A stretch of DNA of 64,000 nucleotides from Fibrobacter sp. UWB4 (GCF_002210345.1 NZ_MWQI01000001.1:620001-684000), one strand, 5' to 3'; shown: positions 25,040-33,300, counted from the stretch's first letter. Translations and numbers: made by a program. The notes: a model not told the origin generated them from the letters alone.

Positions 25040-25474
25040 ATGACCGCAAAGACTATAAAAATACAATATCTCAATGAATCGATTCCGAAACTCGCTTACA
25101 TTGGTGGCAAATCGGACTGGATAGACCTTGCCGCCGCAGAAACGGTGACGCTCAAGGCGGGCGAATTCCGCCTGATTCATCTAGGTGTTGCAATGAAGTT
25201 GCCTGAAGGCTACGAGGCACATATCGCTCCGCGCAGTTCCACGTTTAAAAACTTTGGAATTTTACAGGTAAATTCTGTAGGCGTGGTCGATTCGAGCTAC
25301 TGCGGTGCAAACGACTGGTGGAAAATGCCTGTTTACGCCACCCGCGACGTGACCATCGAGAAAGGGAGCCGCATTGCGCAGTTCCGCATCATGGAAATCC
25401 AGCCGACGCTCACCTTCGAGGAATGCCCGCTTGACGGCGCCGACCGCGGTGGTTTTGGAAGTACAGGAATTTAG
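25040..25474 (+). CDS. dut: dUTP diphosphatase
   Basis: The 144-residue dUTPase hydrolyses dUTP to dUMP, keeping uracil out of DNA and feeding thymidylate synthesis. Motifs visible: APRSS (motif 2), GVVDSSYCG (motif 3, with the catalytic Asp) and DRGGFGSTG (motif 5, the flexible arm). Motif 3 has Ser where most enzymes have a second Asp, and it is followed by ANDWWKMPVY as in some clostridial-type enzymes. ATG 25040 is preferred to an in-frame codon five residues upstream. Confidence 0.9.
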   Translation: MTAKTIKIQYLNESIPKLAYIGGKSDWIDLAAAETVTLKAGEFRLIHLGVAMKLPEGYEAHIAPRSSTFKNFGILQVNSVGVVDSSYCGANDWWKMPVYATRDVTIEKGSRIAQFRIMEIQPTLTFEECPLDGADRGGFGSTGI

Positions 25475-25528
25475 GGACCCCACACATATTCCCCCTTCTC
25501 ATACCTACAATTTTTACATGAATTTCAC

Positions 25529-25556
25529 TGTCTACTTCCTACTTCCTACATCCTAC
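25529..25556 (-). repeat. four-heptad array, H2
   Basis: On the minus strand: GTAGGAT, GTAGGAA, GTAGGAA and GTAGACA, 28 bases, in the dut-ddh gap. Confidence 0.8.
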
Positions 25557-25600
25557 TTTCCTATATTTTCCACGCAAAAATTTTAAACAAGGACATTGTT

Positions 25601-26584
25601 ATGGCAAAGATTGCTATTCTCGGTTACGGTAACCTCGGTCGCGGTGTGGAATGCGCTGTGAAGCAGGCTCCGGATATGGAACTCGTCGCTGTTTTCACGC
25701 GTCGCGATCCGTCGACGGTGAAGATCCAGACGGCTGGTGTTCCGGTGTTGAACGTCTCTGAAATGGAAGCATGGAAGGACAAGGTTGACGTGCTCATCAT
25801 TTGCGGTGGCTCTGCTACGGATCTGCCGGTGCTCACTCCGAAGTACGCTTCTATGTTCAACGTGATCGACTCCTTCGACACGCACACTAAGATTCCGCAG
25901 CACTTCGCTGCTGTTGACGCTGCAGCCAAGGGCGCAAACAAGATTGCTATGATCTCTGTCGGTTGGGACCCGGGTATGTTCAGCTTGAACCGCGTGTATG
26001 CTCAGTCCATCCTTCCGGAAGGCAAGGACTACACGTTCTGGGGCAAGGGTGTTTCTCAGGGCCACAGCGATGCTGTTCGCCGCATCAAGGGTGTGAAGAA
26101 CGCCAAGCAGTACACCTGCCCGGTGGAATCTGCTCTCGAAGCCGTGCGTAGCGGTTCCATGCCGGAACTCACGACTCGCCAGAAGCACACTCGTCTCGTT
26201 TACGTTGTTGCAGAAGAAGGTGCAGACAAGGCTTACATCGAAAACGCCATCAAGACGATGCCGAACTACTTCGATGAATACGACACCACGGTCAACTTCA
26301 TCAGCGAAGAAGAATTCAACAAGAACCACAGCGGCCTCGCTCACGGTGGTTTCGTGATCCGTACCGGCAAGACCGGCATGAACAAGGAACACACGCACGT
26401 GATCGAATACAGCCTGAAGCTCGATTCCAACCCGGAATTCACGACGAGCGTTCTCGTGGCTTACGCCCGCGCCGCTCTCCGCATGAAGGCTAACGGCCAG
26501 ACCGGTTGCAAGACTGTTCTCGACGTTCCGCCTGCATACCTCAGCACCTTGAGCGACGAAGACCTCCGCGCTCATTGCTTGTAA
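25601..26584 (+). CDS. ddh: meso-diaminopimelate D-dehydrogenase
   Basis: The 327-residue NADPH-dependent enzyme interconverts tetrahydrodipicolinate and meso-diaminopimelate in one step, supplying lysine and peptidoglycan. The N-terminus has the Rossmann motif GYGNLGRG; the Ddh-typical GWDPGMFSLNRVYA and WGKGVSQGHSDAVRR follow. Length is typical. Lysine codons are almost all AAG and CTC/GTC/TTC predominate, suggesting high expression. AAGGA precedes the ATG. Confidence 0.95.
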   Translation: MAKIAILGYGNLGRGVECAVKQAPDMELVAVFTRRDPSTVKIQTAGVPVLNVSEMEAWKDKVDVLIICGGSATDLPVLTPKYASMFNVIDSFDTHTKIPQHFAAVDAAAKGANKIAMISVGWDPGMFSLNRVYAQSILPEGKDYTFWGKGVSQGHSDAVRRIKGVKNAKQYTCPVESALEAVRSGSMPELTTRQKHTRLVYVVAEEGADKAYIENAIKTMPNYFDEYDTTVNFISEEEFNKNHSGLAHGGFVIRTGKTGMNKEHTHVIEYSLKLDSNPEFTTSVLVAYARAALRMKANGQTGCKTVLDVPPAYLSTLSDEDLRAHCL

Positions 26585-26690
26585 TAAGACCGCACGGCTC
26601 TATCGTAAGATAGAACCTCCGTCTTCGCCTTGTTCCCACCTTCGACGACTCATTGATACGAGTTGCCTACGGCTCACGGTAAAGAACAAA

Positions 26691-26713
26691 GATCCCCGCC
26701 TGCGCGGGGATGA
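26691..26713 (-). repeat. family P palindrome
   Basis: GATCCCCGCC, then TGCG, then CGGGGATGAC. The arms ATCCCCGC and GCGGGGAT pair perfectly. Confidence 0.7.
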
Positions 26714-26729
26714 CATTGTGGAAAAAATT

Positions 26730-26755
26730 GCCTCGGGTTAACCCGAGGCTTTTCT
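26730..26755 (+). terminator. intrinsic terminator after ddh
   Basis: GCCTCGGGT and ACCCGAGGC form a 9-bp stem followed by TTTTCTGTAT. A nearly identical hairpin ends the next gene at 27700. Confidence 0.85.
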
Positions 26756-26799
26756 GTATAAAACAAGTCTTTTGTGTGGCTTGTTGGAGAGTCTTTTTG

Positions 26800-26805
26800 T
26801 ATAAT
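26800..26805 (+). promoter_or_regulatory. possible -10 element
   Basis: TATAAT 61 bases upstream of ATG 26866, just after the previous terminator. No convincing -35 hexamer is seen at the usual spacing. Confidence 0.35.
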
Positions 26806-26865
26806 GGACAGAAGAAATTTTTATTTTGGGGGTGAAAGTTTCTATAGTTGAAACGGGAGAATCCT

Positions 26866-27678
26866 ATGCGTGTGTTTTTGAGAAAGATTTTTTTGCTGAC
26901 TGCGATTGTTATATGTGGTCTTGTTTTTGATTCTTGTGCTATGATTTTTTCAGTGAGCCGTCCTGATCTTTCGCAAAAAGAATATACTGCCTTGATTATA
27001 AATGATAAAAAGGCTGCACAATGCTATGTGGAAGAAACAAGAGTCGGGATGATTATTTTGGATGCTATTTTCTGGCCTGCGCTTCTTGTTGATGGTCTTG
27101 GTGGTTATTATACTTATTACTCTTATTCACCTGCCTTTTGCTCCAATAACAGTGTAAATAGTGCTGAACCGGTTTCCGTTGCCGAAAAAAAATGGGATGT
27201 CGATAATATTGCCACTAATACACAGAAGAATAAGAAAATCGTTTCTAGTCGTCCTGTTTTTGTTGCTGTCCTTGAATCGGTTTCGGGCGGTATCCTTAAA
27301 TATCAGGAAAACCAGTTTATAACAAATGTATTGAGAGAAGAAGCTGTTAAGGCTTTGTCTTCGGAAATTAACGCAACTATTATGACTAGGGAGAATATCA
27401 GAGAAATGCTCCCTCCTGAAAAATCGCTTGAAGATTGCGAGGGTGCATGTATAGTTGAGACTGGAAAAAATATCAGTGCGGATTATGTCTCTCAGGCAAG
27501 AGTTGGAACTTTTGGAAAGAACCTTACGATTTCTGTGGAACTTTACAAGACATCAAACAACAAGCTGGTTTCGAGCTTTAACACCAAGGCGCAGGATATA
27601 GATGCTCTTGAAGAAAAAATTCGAGAAAATGCATCGGGGATGTTTGCCGACATTGTTCGCGAGGAATTGAACAGATAA
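26866..27678 (+). CDS. lipoprotein with CsgG/curli-assembly-like C-terminal region
   Basis: The 270-residue protein starts at ATG 26866 after GGGAGA; an in-frame TTG at 26848 is less likely. A lipobox-type signal peptide ends at FDSCAM. A hydrophobic stretch (VGMIILDAIFWPALLVDG) lies at about 60-80. The C-terminal half (VAVLESVSGG, TRENIREML, GACIVETGKNISADYVSQARV) resembles a CsgG-like domain found in outer-membrane-associated lipoproteins of unknown role. The gene is flanked by two matching terminators, so it is its own transcription unit. Confidence 0.65.
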   Translation: MRVFLRKIFLLTAIVICGLVFDSCAMIFSVSRPDLSQKEYTALIINDKKAAQCYVEETRVGMIILDAIFWPALLVDGLGGYYTYYSYSPAFCSNNSVNSAEPVSVAEKKWDVDNIATNTQKNKKIVSSRPVFVAVLESVSGGILKYQENQFITNVLREEAVKALSSEINATIMTRENIREMLPPEKSLEDCEGACIVETGKNISADYVSQARVGTFGKNLTISVELYKTSNNKLVSSFNTKAQDIDALEEKIRENASGMFADIVREELNR

Positions 27679-27699
27679 GGAATTGAATCGATAAAGAAT

Positions 27700-27726
27700 G
27701 CCTCGGGTTTATCCCGAGGCTTTTTG
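27700..27726 (+). terminator. intrinsic terminator
   Basis: GCCTCGGG and CCCGAGGC around TTTAT, then TTTTTGTATAAA. Stem and downstream bases match the terminator at 26730. Confidence 0.85.
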
Positions 27727-27732
27727 TATAAA

Positions 27733-27761
27733 GGAGATGCCCGTTCGGAGACGGGCATGAC
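27733..27761 (-). repeat. family P palindrome
   Basis: GGAGATGCCCGTTCGGAG then ACGGGCATGAC. The arms ATGCCCGT and ACGGGCAT pair perfectly. It lies between convergent genes (the lipoprotein and dnaA). Confidence 0.8.
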
Positions 27762-27786
27762 AATTAAGAACTGCGCCGAAGGCGTA

Positions 27787-29112
27787 TTAGTCGTGAATCG
27801 CGTTCTTGAGGCTTTCGATCAAGCGGGCGAAGCTCGGGTCGGTTTCCATCTCTTTCTTGACGCTCTTGATGGCGTGGACAACGGTGGAATGGTCCTTGCC
27901 GCCAAAACGGGAACCGATGCTCTGCAAGCTGATGGGGGAGAGTTCACGCATGAGGAACATGGCGACCTGGCGGGCTTTCGAGATTTCCTTGGTGCCGCGG
28001 CCCGGTTCGATGAGCTTTGTTTCTGGAACTTCGTAGTGCTGCGATACGGCATGGAGCACGGCGTCAAGGCTTACGCGGCGACGGAGTGTCGGGGCGATTT
28101 CGGTGACGACCTTCTGTGCAATGTTCATATCGATGTCGTGGCTCATGAGGCTCGACTGGAGCGTGAGCTTGATAATGGCGCTTTCGAGGCAACGAACGTT
28201 GCTTGCAATATTTTCAGCAAGGTAACGGATGACTTCGTCGCTGATTTCGAGATGGCGTTCTTCGGCCTTCTTGTGGAGAATGGCTTCGCGCGTTTCGACG
28301 TCAGGCGGCTGGATGTCAACTGTTAAGCCCCAGGAGAAGCGGCTCACGAGGCGGTCGGAGAGGTTCTTCACTTCGGCGGCGGGGGCGTCTGAAGTGAGAA
28401 CGATCTGCTTGCCTGCCTGGTGCAGCGCATTAAAGATCAAGAAAAATTCGTTTTGCGTTTCGTACTTGCCCGTCCAGTTCTGGATGTCATCGATCAGGAG
28501 AATGTCCACTTCGTTGCGGTAGAAGTCGGACATTTCGGTGATGCGCTTTTCTTGCAGGCACTTCATGTACTGCTGCGAGAAGTCTTCGGACGTGAGGTAG
28601 ATGACGCGCTTGGTCGGATCTTCTTCGAGAATGTAGTTACCGATGGACTGGAGCAAGTGCGTCTTGCCAAGACCTGAAGACCCATAAATAAATAGCGGGT
28701 TGTACTGCGTTCCATCCGGGTTTCTCGCGACGGCGAGGGCGGCGTTGAAGGCGAGCTGGGCCTTGTCACCCGGGACGAAGTTTTCAAAACGGAAGCTGCC
28801 AGAGAGCGGAACGCTCGGCTTGATAAATTCGCGGAAAGAGTTGTCGGAGGAGCTTGTTTGCGGCTGGTAAACGTCTTGCGGCTGGAATTCGAATTCCACC
28901 GGAGCGTCGTCGTGGGAAACGTCTTTCCAGGCGAGGCGGATCAGGTCCTTGTAAGCGGCATAGACTTTGACGTCAAGTCCGGGGGGCACTGCGATGACGG
29001 CGTGTCCTGGGGTTTGGCTTACAAGCTTGGTCTGTGCAAAATATGTCTTGAATACCGTATCCGACAGCATTCCATGGAGGTAGTTCAAGCATCTTTCCCA
29101 TTCAACTTGCAT
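27787..29112 (-). CDS. dnaA: chromosomal replication initiator DnaA
   Basis: The 441-residue DnaA has an N-terminal domain I (WERCLNYLHGMLSDTVFKTYF), a short Ser/Gln-rich linker (85-105), the AAA+ domain with Walker A GSSGLGKT (144-151) and Walker B ILLIDDIQ, and the C-terminal DNA-binding domain with the DnaA signature GGKDHSTVVHAIK. It binds DnaA boxes and opens oriC. A 12-bp inverted repeat with DnaA-box-like cores lies 30-90 bases upstream of the start, suggesting autoregulation. No dnaN or recF neighbour is seen. Confidence 0.96.
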   Translation of the reverse strand: MQVEWERCLNYLHGMLSDTVFKTYFAQTKLVSQTPGHAVIAVPPGLDVKVYAAYKDLIRLAWKDVSHDDAPVEFEFQPQDVYQPQTSSSDNSFREFIKPSVPLSGSFRFENFVPGDKAQLAFNAALAVARNPDGTQYNPLFIYGSSGLGKTHLLQSIGNYILEEDPTKRVIYLTSEDFSQQYMKCLQEKRITEMSDFYRNEVDILLIDDIQNWTGKYETQNEFFLIFNALHQAGKQIVLTSDAPAAEVKNLSDRLVSRFSWGLTVDIQPPDVETREAILHKKAEERHLEISDEVIRYLAENIASNVRCLESAIIKLTLQSSLMSHDIDMNIAQKVVTEIAPTLRRRVSLDAVLHAVSQHYEVPETKLIEPGRGTKEISKARQVAMFLMRELSPISLQSIGSRFGGKDHSTVVHAIKSVKKEMETDPSFARLIESLKNAIHD

Positions 29113-29141
29113 TCTTCAATCCTCATCCGATCTGAGTTCAA

Positions 29142-29198
29142 AATCTATCAACAACTAGGCGTAATAATTTAGCTAATTCTTTGAAATGTTGATAGATT
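29142..29198. promoter_or_regulatory. 12-bp inverted repeat upstream of dnaA
   Basis: AATCTATCAACA (29142-29153) and TGTTGATAGATT (29187-29198) are perfect inverted copies separated by 33 AT-rich bases. The core CTATCAACA differs from the DnaA box TTATCCACA at two positions. It may be a DnaA autoregulatory site or part of an origin. Confidence 0.45.
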
Positions 29199-29321
29199 GG
29201 GAGTGAAATAAACCTAAAAATTTTCTTACTTCTTTGTAAATGAAAATTAACGTCCTTGTACGCGCTTTTATCGATTGGCTTTATTCCTCTAAAATTTGCA
29301 AATTTTCTAATTTTTTCTACG

Positions 29322-29897
29322 ATGGTAATGAATACGCTTGTGGAATACTGTTTCTGGACGCCCGTCTTGCTTTGGGTCGGTCTCCATTTTTGGTTTAGGA
29401 ATGTCTCGTACGTCGTTTTTTTGAAAAATCAGCTTGATCGAGGCGAAAAATGGGCTTACGTGCTGAGCGGATTTGTGAAAAATCCGGGTCGAGTGAGCTT
29501 TTTGCGCTTTTGCGATTATCTGTTTACGGGGGTGACGTCGGTCGCTACGGCGGCGTTTATAGTGTGGATGCTCCAAAAGATTGGACTTGGTTCCAATGCC
29601 TATTATGGATTTGTGTCCGTGTTTGTTTTTGCCTGGGTCGCTCATTTGATGAAGCGCAGGACGGAACTCAAGCTCACGGACTTGTTCCAGTCGGCTTTTT
29701 ACCTGGAATACCGTTGGGTGAATTATGGGATCCAGCGCAAGGGTATTGCGATGTCGGAAGAAAATGTGCGTGACCGCGCGGGACTCAGCTATGCGCATAA
29801 GCTCCGCAATGCCGAAGACCATGGACGTTTTTGGAAGTATGTAAAGTCGATGGCCGCATCTAAAAAAGTCCCGCCGGAAATGTTCGAGGTATACTGA
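29322..29897 (+). CDS. membrane protein of unknown function
   Basis: The 191-residue protein has three to four hydrophobic segments, for example VEYCFWTPVLLWVGLHFWF, and a charged C-terminal third with RAGLSYAHKLRNAEDHGRFW. I start at ATG 29322; the frame is open to 29256, but that part lacks a good start. An overlapping ATG two codons on is also possible. No family recognised. It lies between dnaA (divergent) and the squalene-synthase-like gene. Confidence 0.55.
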   Translation: MVMNTLVEYCFWTPVLLWVGLHFWFRNVSYVVFLKNQLDRGEKWAYVLSGFVKNPGRVSFLRFCDYLFTGVTSVATAAFIVWMLQKIGLGSNAYYGFVSVFVFAWVAHLMKRRTELKLTDLFQSAFYLEYRWVNYGIQRKGIAMSEENVRDRAGLSYAHKLRNAEDHGRFWKYVKSMAASKKVPPEMFEVY

Positions 29898-29904
29898 TGA
29901 GGAT

Positions 29905-30020
29905 TGAGGTTGTCAGGTCGGGCTTCGCCCTTTCGGCACGCTACGCTTTGGGCTGTTGCCCATACCTCAGAGGCGGCGTTAGCTGCCGAACTCAAAACCC
30001 CATAGCTGATGACCATTGAC
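29905..30020 (+). repeat. family A composite repeat, copy 3, with H3 tail
   Basis: It begins TGAGGTTGTCAGGTCGGG, has GCTACGCTTTGGGC, GCCCATACCTCA and the stem GGCGGC...GCTGCC, then CCCCATAGCTGAT followed by two H3 heptads (GATGACC, ATTGACC). It fills the gap before the squalene-synthase-like gene. Confidence 0.75.
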
Positions 30021-30034
30021 CAAGTAGAGCAAGT

Positions 30035-31123
30035 ATGATTGATAAATTGGATTCTTTAGATGTGGGCGAGAAGGTGCTCGAAGGCAAGGCGGCGTGGAAG
30101 TACGCCGAGGATATCTTGCAGCTGGTGTCGCGTACGTTTGCGCTGAACATCCAGGTTTTGCGTGGCAAGTTGCACCGCAGTATTTTGCTCGCGTATCTTT
30201 ATTTGCGCATTGCCGATACGGTTGAAGATGACCCGGACATGAAGGCGACCGAAAAGGACCGCGTACTTGCGCTGTTTGCCGATGTGTTTAAAACGGGCGA
30301 ACTCGAGACCGAAAAGATTCGCACGTTTGTGGCCGCGCTCCCTGAATCCTGGCATGGCTCCGAAGACCCGAACAAGGATCTTTGCGTAAAGTCCGAAGTC
30401 GTGGTGCCGCTTTTGAAGTCGCTCCCCAAGAACTACCAGAAGCCGGTTTGCAATGTCGTGATTGAAATGTGCGGCGGTATGGCGAAGTTTGCGCTCCGTC
30501 AGGAAGCGGCGCTTTCGGCGGGTTGGTTCACGCTTGCGAACGTGGGCGAACTGGACGAATACTGCTACTATGTGGCTGGCATTGTCGGGAAGCTCTTGAC
30601 GAAGCTTTTCTCGGCGGACACGTGCTTTATCAGTGCGGAACGTGAGGCTGAACTTTCGAAGCTGGACGTGAGCTTTGGGCTTGCCTTGCAGGTCGTGAAC
30701 ATCGTGAAGGATTGCGTCGAGGATTCTGGACGCCGCGTGTGCTTTATCCCCGAAGAGATTTGCAAGCGTCATGGCTTTGCGCACCCGAGTGAACTGTTTG
30801 CTGTTGGGGCTGACGCTCAAAAATGTGGCGCGGTACTTTCGGAACTTGTCGAAAAGGCTTGGCATCATCTGGACGATGCGATTGCCTACACGAAGCTCAT
30901 CCCGAACATCAAGATGCGTACGAGGCTATTCTGCCTTTGGCCGCTCTTTATGGCCGCGGAAAACTTGAGCTTGATCGGGGATGGCGTGTCGGTGTTCACT
31001 TCGGACAAGAAGGTGAAAATCACGCGCGATACGGTGAAGCGGATCGTGAAGGAAACGTCGATGCACTTCTATTCGGACAAGTGGATTGATCAGGCGTACG
31101 CGAGAATTAAGAGGAACATTTAG
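30035..31123 (+). CDS. squalene/phytoene synthase family protein
   Basis: The 362-residue protein has the trans-isoprenyl head-to-head synthase motifs: SRTFALNIQVL, the first Asp-rich YLRIADTVEDDPD, YVAGIVGKLLTKLF, and the second Asp-rich LALQVVNIVKDCVED. The layout resembles squalene synthase more than phytoene synthase. It would condense two farnesyl diphosphates, at the membrane. No hopanoid or carotenoid genes are nearby. The start follows a repeat without an obvious Shine-Dalgarno. The stop overlaps an H1 array. Confidence 0.83.
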   Translation: MIDKLDSLDVGEKVLEGKAAWKYAEDILQLVSRTFALNIQVLRGKLHRSILLAYLYLRIADTVEDDPDMKATEKDRVLALFADVFKTGELETEKIRTFVAALPESWHGSEDPNKDLCVKSEVVVPLLKSLPKNYQKPVCNVVIEMCGGMAKFALRQEAALSAGWFTLANVGELDEYCYYVAGIVGKLLTKLFSADTCFISAEREAELSKLDVSFGLALQVVNIVKDCVEDSGRRVCFIPEEICKRHGFAHPSELFAVGADAQKCGAVLSELVEKAWHHLDDAIAYTKLIPNIKMRTRLFCLWPLFMAAENLSLIGDGVSVFTSDKKVKITRDTVKRIVKETSMHFYSDKWIDQAYARIKRNI

Positions 31124-31136
31124 ACGAAAGACGAGA
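31123..31136 (+). repeat. two-heptad array, H1
   Basis: GACGAAA and GACGAGA follow the stop codon directly and are joined to the family B repeat at 31142, the same order as in the tilS insertions. Confidence 0.75.
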
Positions 31137-31141
31137 GTCGT

Positions 31142-31205
31142 GTCATCCTGAGCCCATTCGACAAGCTCAGGGTAAACTCCGGGCGGAGCGCGAAGTCGAA
31201 GGATC
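31142..31205 (+). repeat. family B repeat, long middle
   Basis: GTCATCCTGAGC, a long variable middle that includes TTCGACAAGCTCAGGG, then GAAGTCGAAGGATC. Confidence 0.8.
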
Positions 31206-31229
31206 CAGTGCTTTTTTAAGGAAATCATA

Positions 31230-31808
31230 ATGGAGAATAATACGAAGTTTTATAATAAGTGGCCGTTCCATGTGGCGGTGATTGTTTTTAGCATTGTTGC
31301 AGACCAGTTGACGAAGCTGTGGGCGGTATCGCGTTTTACCGACGAAGCTGGGAATTTTACCTACGAGAAAATTCCTGTGATTGGTGAACTTGTGCGTTTC
31401 CAGCTTGTGTACAACAAGGGGGCTGCGTTTAGTAGCCGTCCGCAGGACTTGATGCCGTTCTTGCCGCCTTGGCTTTTCTTTTTGCTGATTTCGATTGTCG
31501 CCGCTTTTGCGCTCGCATGGTTCTACAAGTCCATCGACAAGCGCGATTACTTGAGCCGCTTGGGCGTCGTGATGATTCTTGGTGGTGCTGTCGGAAACTT
31601 CATTGACCGCATGCGCATGCAGATGGTCGTGGACTTTATCGACTGCGATTTCCCGGACTTTATCATGACCCGTTTCCCGACGTTTAACGTGGCGGACTCG
31701 TTTGTGACCGTCGGTGTTGCTCTTGTGATTTTGTCTCCCGTGATCTTGCGTAAGTTGCATAAACAGATAAAAGAAGAAAAAGACGCTGCTGAAAAAAATA
31801 AGAATTAG
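31230..31808 (+). CDS. lspA: lipoprotein signal peptidase
   Basis: The 192-residue inner-membrane aspartyl peptidase cleaves prolipoproteins at the lipobox. Four membrane segments are visible. The two catalytic aspartates lie in GGAVGNFIDRM and FNVADSFVTVG, and VYNKGAAFS is the conserved loop. Many lipoproteins in this window are its likely substrates. AAGGAAATCATA precedes the ATG. The C-terminal tail is Lys/Glu-rich. Confidence 0.94.
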   Translation: MENNTKFYNKWPFHVAVIVFSIVADQLTKLWAVSRFTDEAGNFTYEKIPVIGELVRFQLVYNKGAAFSSRPQDLMPFLPPWLFFLLISIVAAFALAWFYKSIDKRDYLSRLGVVMILGGAVGNFIDRMRMQMVVDFIDCDFPDFIMTRFPTFNVADSFVTVGVALVILSPVILRKLHKQIKEEKDAAEKNKN

Positions 31809-31810
31809 CT

Positions 31811-31839
31811 GTCATTCCCGGCTTAGACCGGGAATCTCC
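31811..31839 (+). repeat. family P palindrome
   Basis: GTCATTCCCGGC, TTAGA, CCGGGAATCTCC. The arms ATTCCCGG and CCGGGAAT pair perfectly, right after lspA, and may end its transcript. Confidence 0.75.
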
Positions 31840-31934
31840 ATCGAGCTGAATGTCGCAAAATATACTTGTATATTTTATGACTGAAGCGAGGGGAGATGAG
31901 CATTGCTCAATCCCCTTCTTGAAAAAATAGAAGA

Positions 31935-31963
31935 GGAGATGCCCGCTCGGAGGCGGGCATGAC
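31935..31963 (-). repeat. family P palindrome
   Basis: GGAGATGCCCGCTCGGAG then GCGGGCATGAC; the orientation is opposite to the copy at 31811. Confidence 0.8.
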
Positions 31964-31982
31964 ATGAAAAAAGTTAACACAA

Positions 31983-32015
31983 CCCCATACCTCAAAGCGG
32001 CGAAGCCGCGACCCG
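31983..32015 (+). repeat. family A repeat, partial copy 4
   Basis: CCCCATACCTCAAAGCGG, then CGAAGCCGCGACCCG: only the right half, with a GCGGCGAAGCCGC hairpin. It ends just before the rluD ATG. Confidence 0.7.
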
Positions 32016-32019
32016 AAAA

Positions 32020-33300
32020 ATGAATTACATCGTAGAAGAAAAGCATAATGGTGAACGTATCGACAAGTTTCTTGTCGGCGTTATGGAAAATGTCTCCCGC
32101 ACAGACGTGCAGAAGCTGATTGAAGCGGGCGAAGTCAAGGTCGGCGGTGGCAAAGTCTCCAAGAACTTCCGCGTAGAAACGGGGATGGCGGTTGTCGTTG
32201 AAAAGATGATCGAGAAGGAATCTTCGACGCTTGAACCCGAAGATATTCCGCTGAACATCGTTTACGAAGATGACGATATCGTGGTCATCAACAAGCCGCG
32301 CAATTTGGTGGTGCACCCGGGTAATGGTGTGAGCAAGGGAACGCTTGCTGCAGCTCTCCTGTACCACTTCAAGGAAAATCTTTCGACTGTGAACGGTCCG
32401 CTCCGTCCGGGTATTGTTCATCGCTTGGACAAGGATACGCCGGGGCTTATGGTGGTCGCGAAAAACGATGCCGCTCACAGGCATTTGGCGCATCAGCTTG
32501 AAACGCGTACGCTCCATCGCACGTACAATGCGCTTGTGTGGGGTTGCCCGCGTGACCTCGAAGGAACGATTGACGCTCCGATTGGCCGTAACCCGAAGAA
32601 TCGTCTCAAGATGGCTGTGGTGAAGGGCGGTAAGGAAAGCCGTACGCATTACGTTGCGAAGCAGTTCTTTGCGATTGCAACGCTTTTGGAATTGCAACTG
32701 GAATCGGGACGTACGCACCAGATTCGCGTACATAGCCGTTACACGGGCCATCCGGTCGTGGGCGATCCGCTCTACGATGGTCGCGATGAAAGCTTGAACC
32801 GCGTGCCGCCTCTGATGAAGCCGGTTGCTGAGAAGGTTCTTGAAATTGCTCCGGCGCAGCTTTTGCAGGCCGTGAAAATCGAACTCATTCATCCGCGCAC
32901 GAACAAGAAGCTCACGTTCAAGGTTCCGATGGAAGAGCCGTTTGCAAATGTGCTCAAGCTCTTGAAGAAGGAATGTCCGGCGTCGGCGCCTGTGTATGAC
33001 GAAGAAGAAGGCTTCCGCGATTTTGACGCGCAGATTCGCTTTGACGAAGATGATGAAGATTTTGACGAATACGCAGAACCGCTCGAAATCTCGCCGGATG
33101 AAGCCGCTCCCGTGAAGGAACGCAAGACTCGTGCCCAGCGCCTCGCCGAGAAAAAGGCGACTGCCGCCAAGCGCCGTGCCGTTGCTGCCGAACGCAAGCT
33201 CATCAAGCAGATGAAGGCCGCTCGCCGCAAGGGAATCGCCCCGGAAGATTTCGTGGAACCGGGTTACGAACCCACAATCGATCCTGAGCTGTTGGAATAA
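32020..33300 (+). CDS. rluD: RluD-type 23S rRNA pseudouridine synthase with long charged tail
   Basis: The 426-residue protein has an S4-like RNA-binding N-terminus (to about 65), then the pseudouridine synthase domain with catalytic Asp137 in GIVHRLDKDTPGLMVVAKN and RTHQIRVHSRYTGHPVVGDPLY. RluD makes pseudouridines in helix 69 of 23S rRNA. The normal fold ends near residue 320; the last 100 residues are an acidic stretch (DEDDEDFDEY) followed by a basic, Lys/Arg/Ala-rich helix. The repeat immediately upstream leaves little room for a ribosome-binding site. Confidence 0.88.
   Translation: MNYIVEEKHNGERIDKFLVGVMENVSRTDVQKLIEAGEVKVGGGKVSKNFRVETGMAVVVEKMIEKESSTLEPEDIPLNIVYEDDDIVVINKPRNLVVHPGNGVSKGTLAAALLYHFKENLSTVNGPLRPGIVHRLDKDTPGLMVVAKNDAAHRHLAHQLETRTLHRTYNALVWGCPRDLEGTIDAPIGRNPKNRLKMAVVKGGKESRTHYVAKQFFAIATLLELQLESGRTHQIRVHSRYTGHPVVGDPLYDGRDESLNRVPPLMKPVAEKVLEIAPAQLLQAVKIELIHPRTNKKLTFKVPMEEPFANVLKLLKKECPASAPVYDEEEGFRDFDAQIRFDEDDEDFDEYAEPLEISPDEAAPVKERKTRAQRLAEKKATAAKRRAVAAERKLIKQMKAARRKGIAPEDFVEPGYEPTIDPELLE

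Noticed and set aside
29113-29321. Replication origin next to dnaA
   Set aside because: There is only one inverted pair of weak DnaA-box-like sites, with no box cluster and no dnaN or other origin neighbours. It is kept as a regulatory site only.
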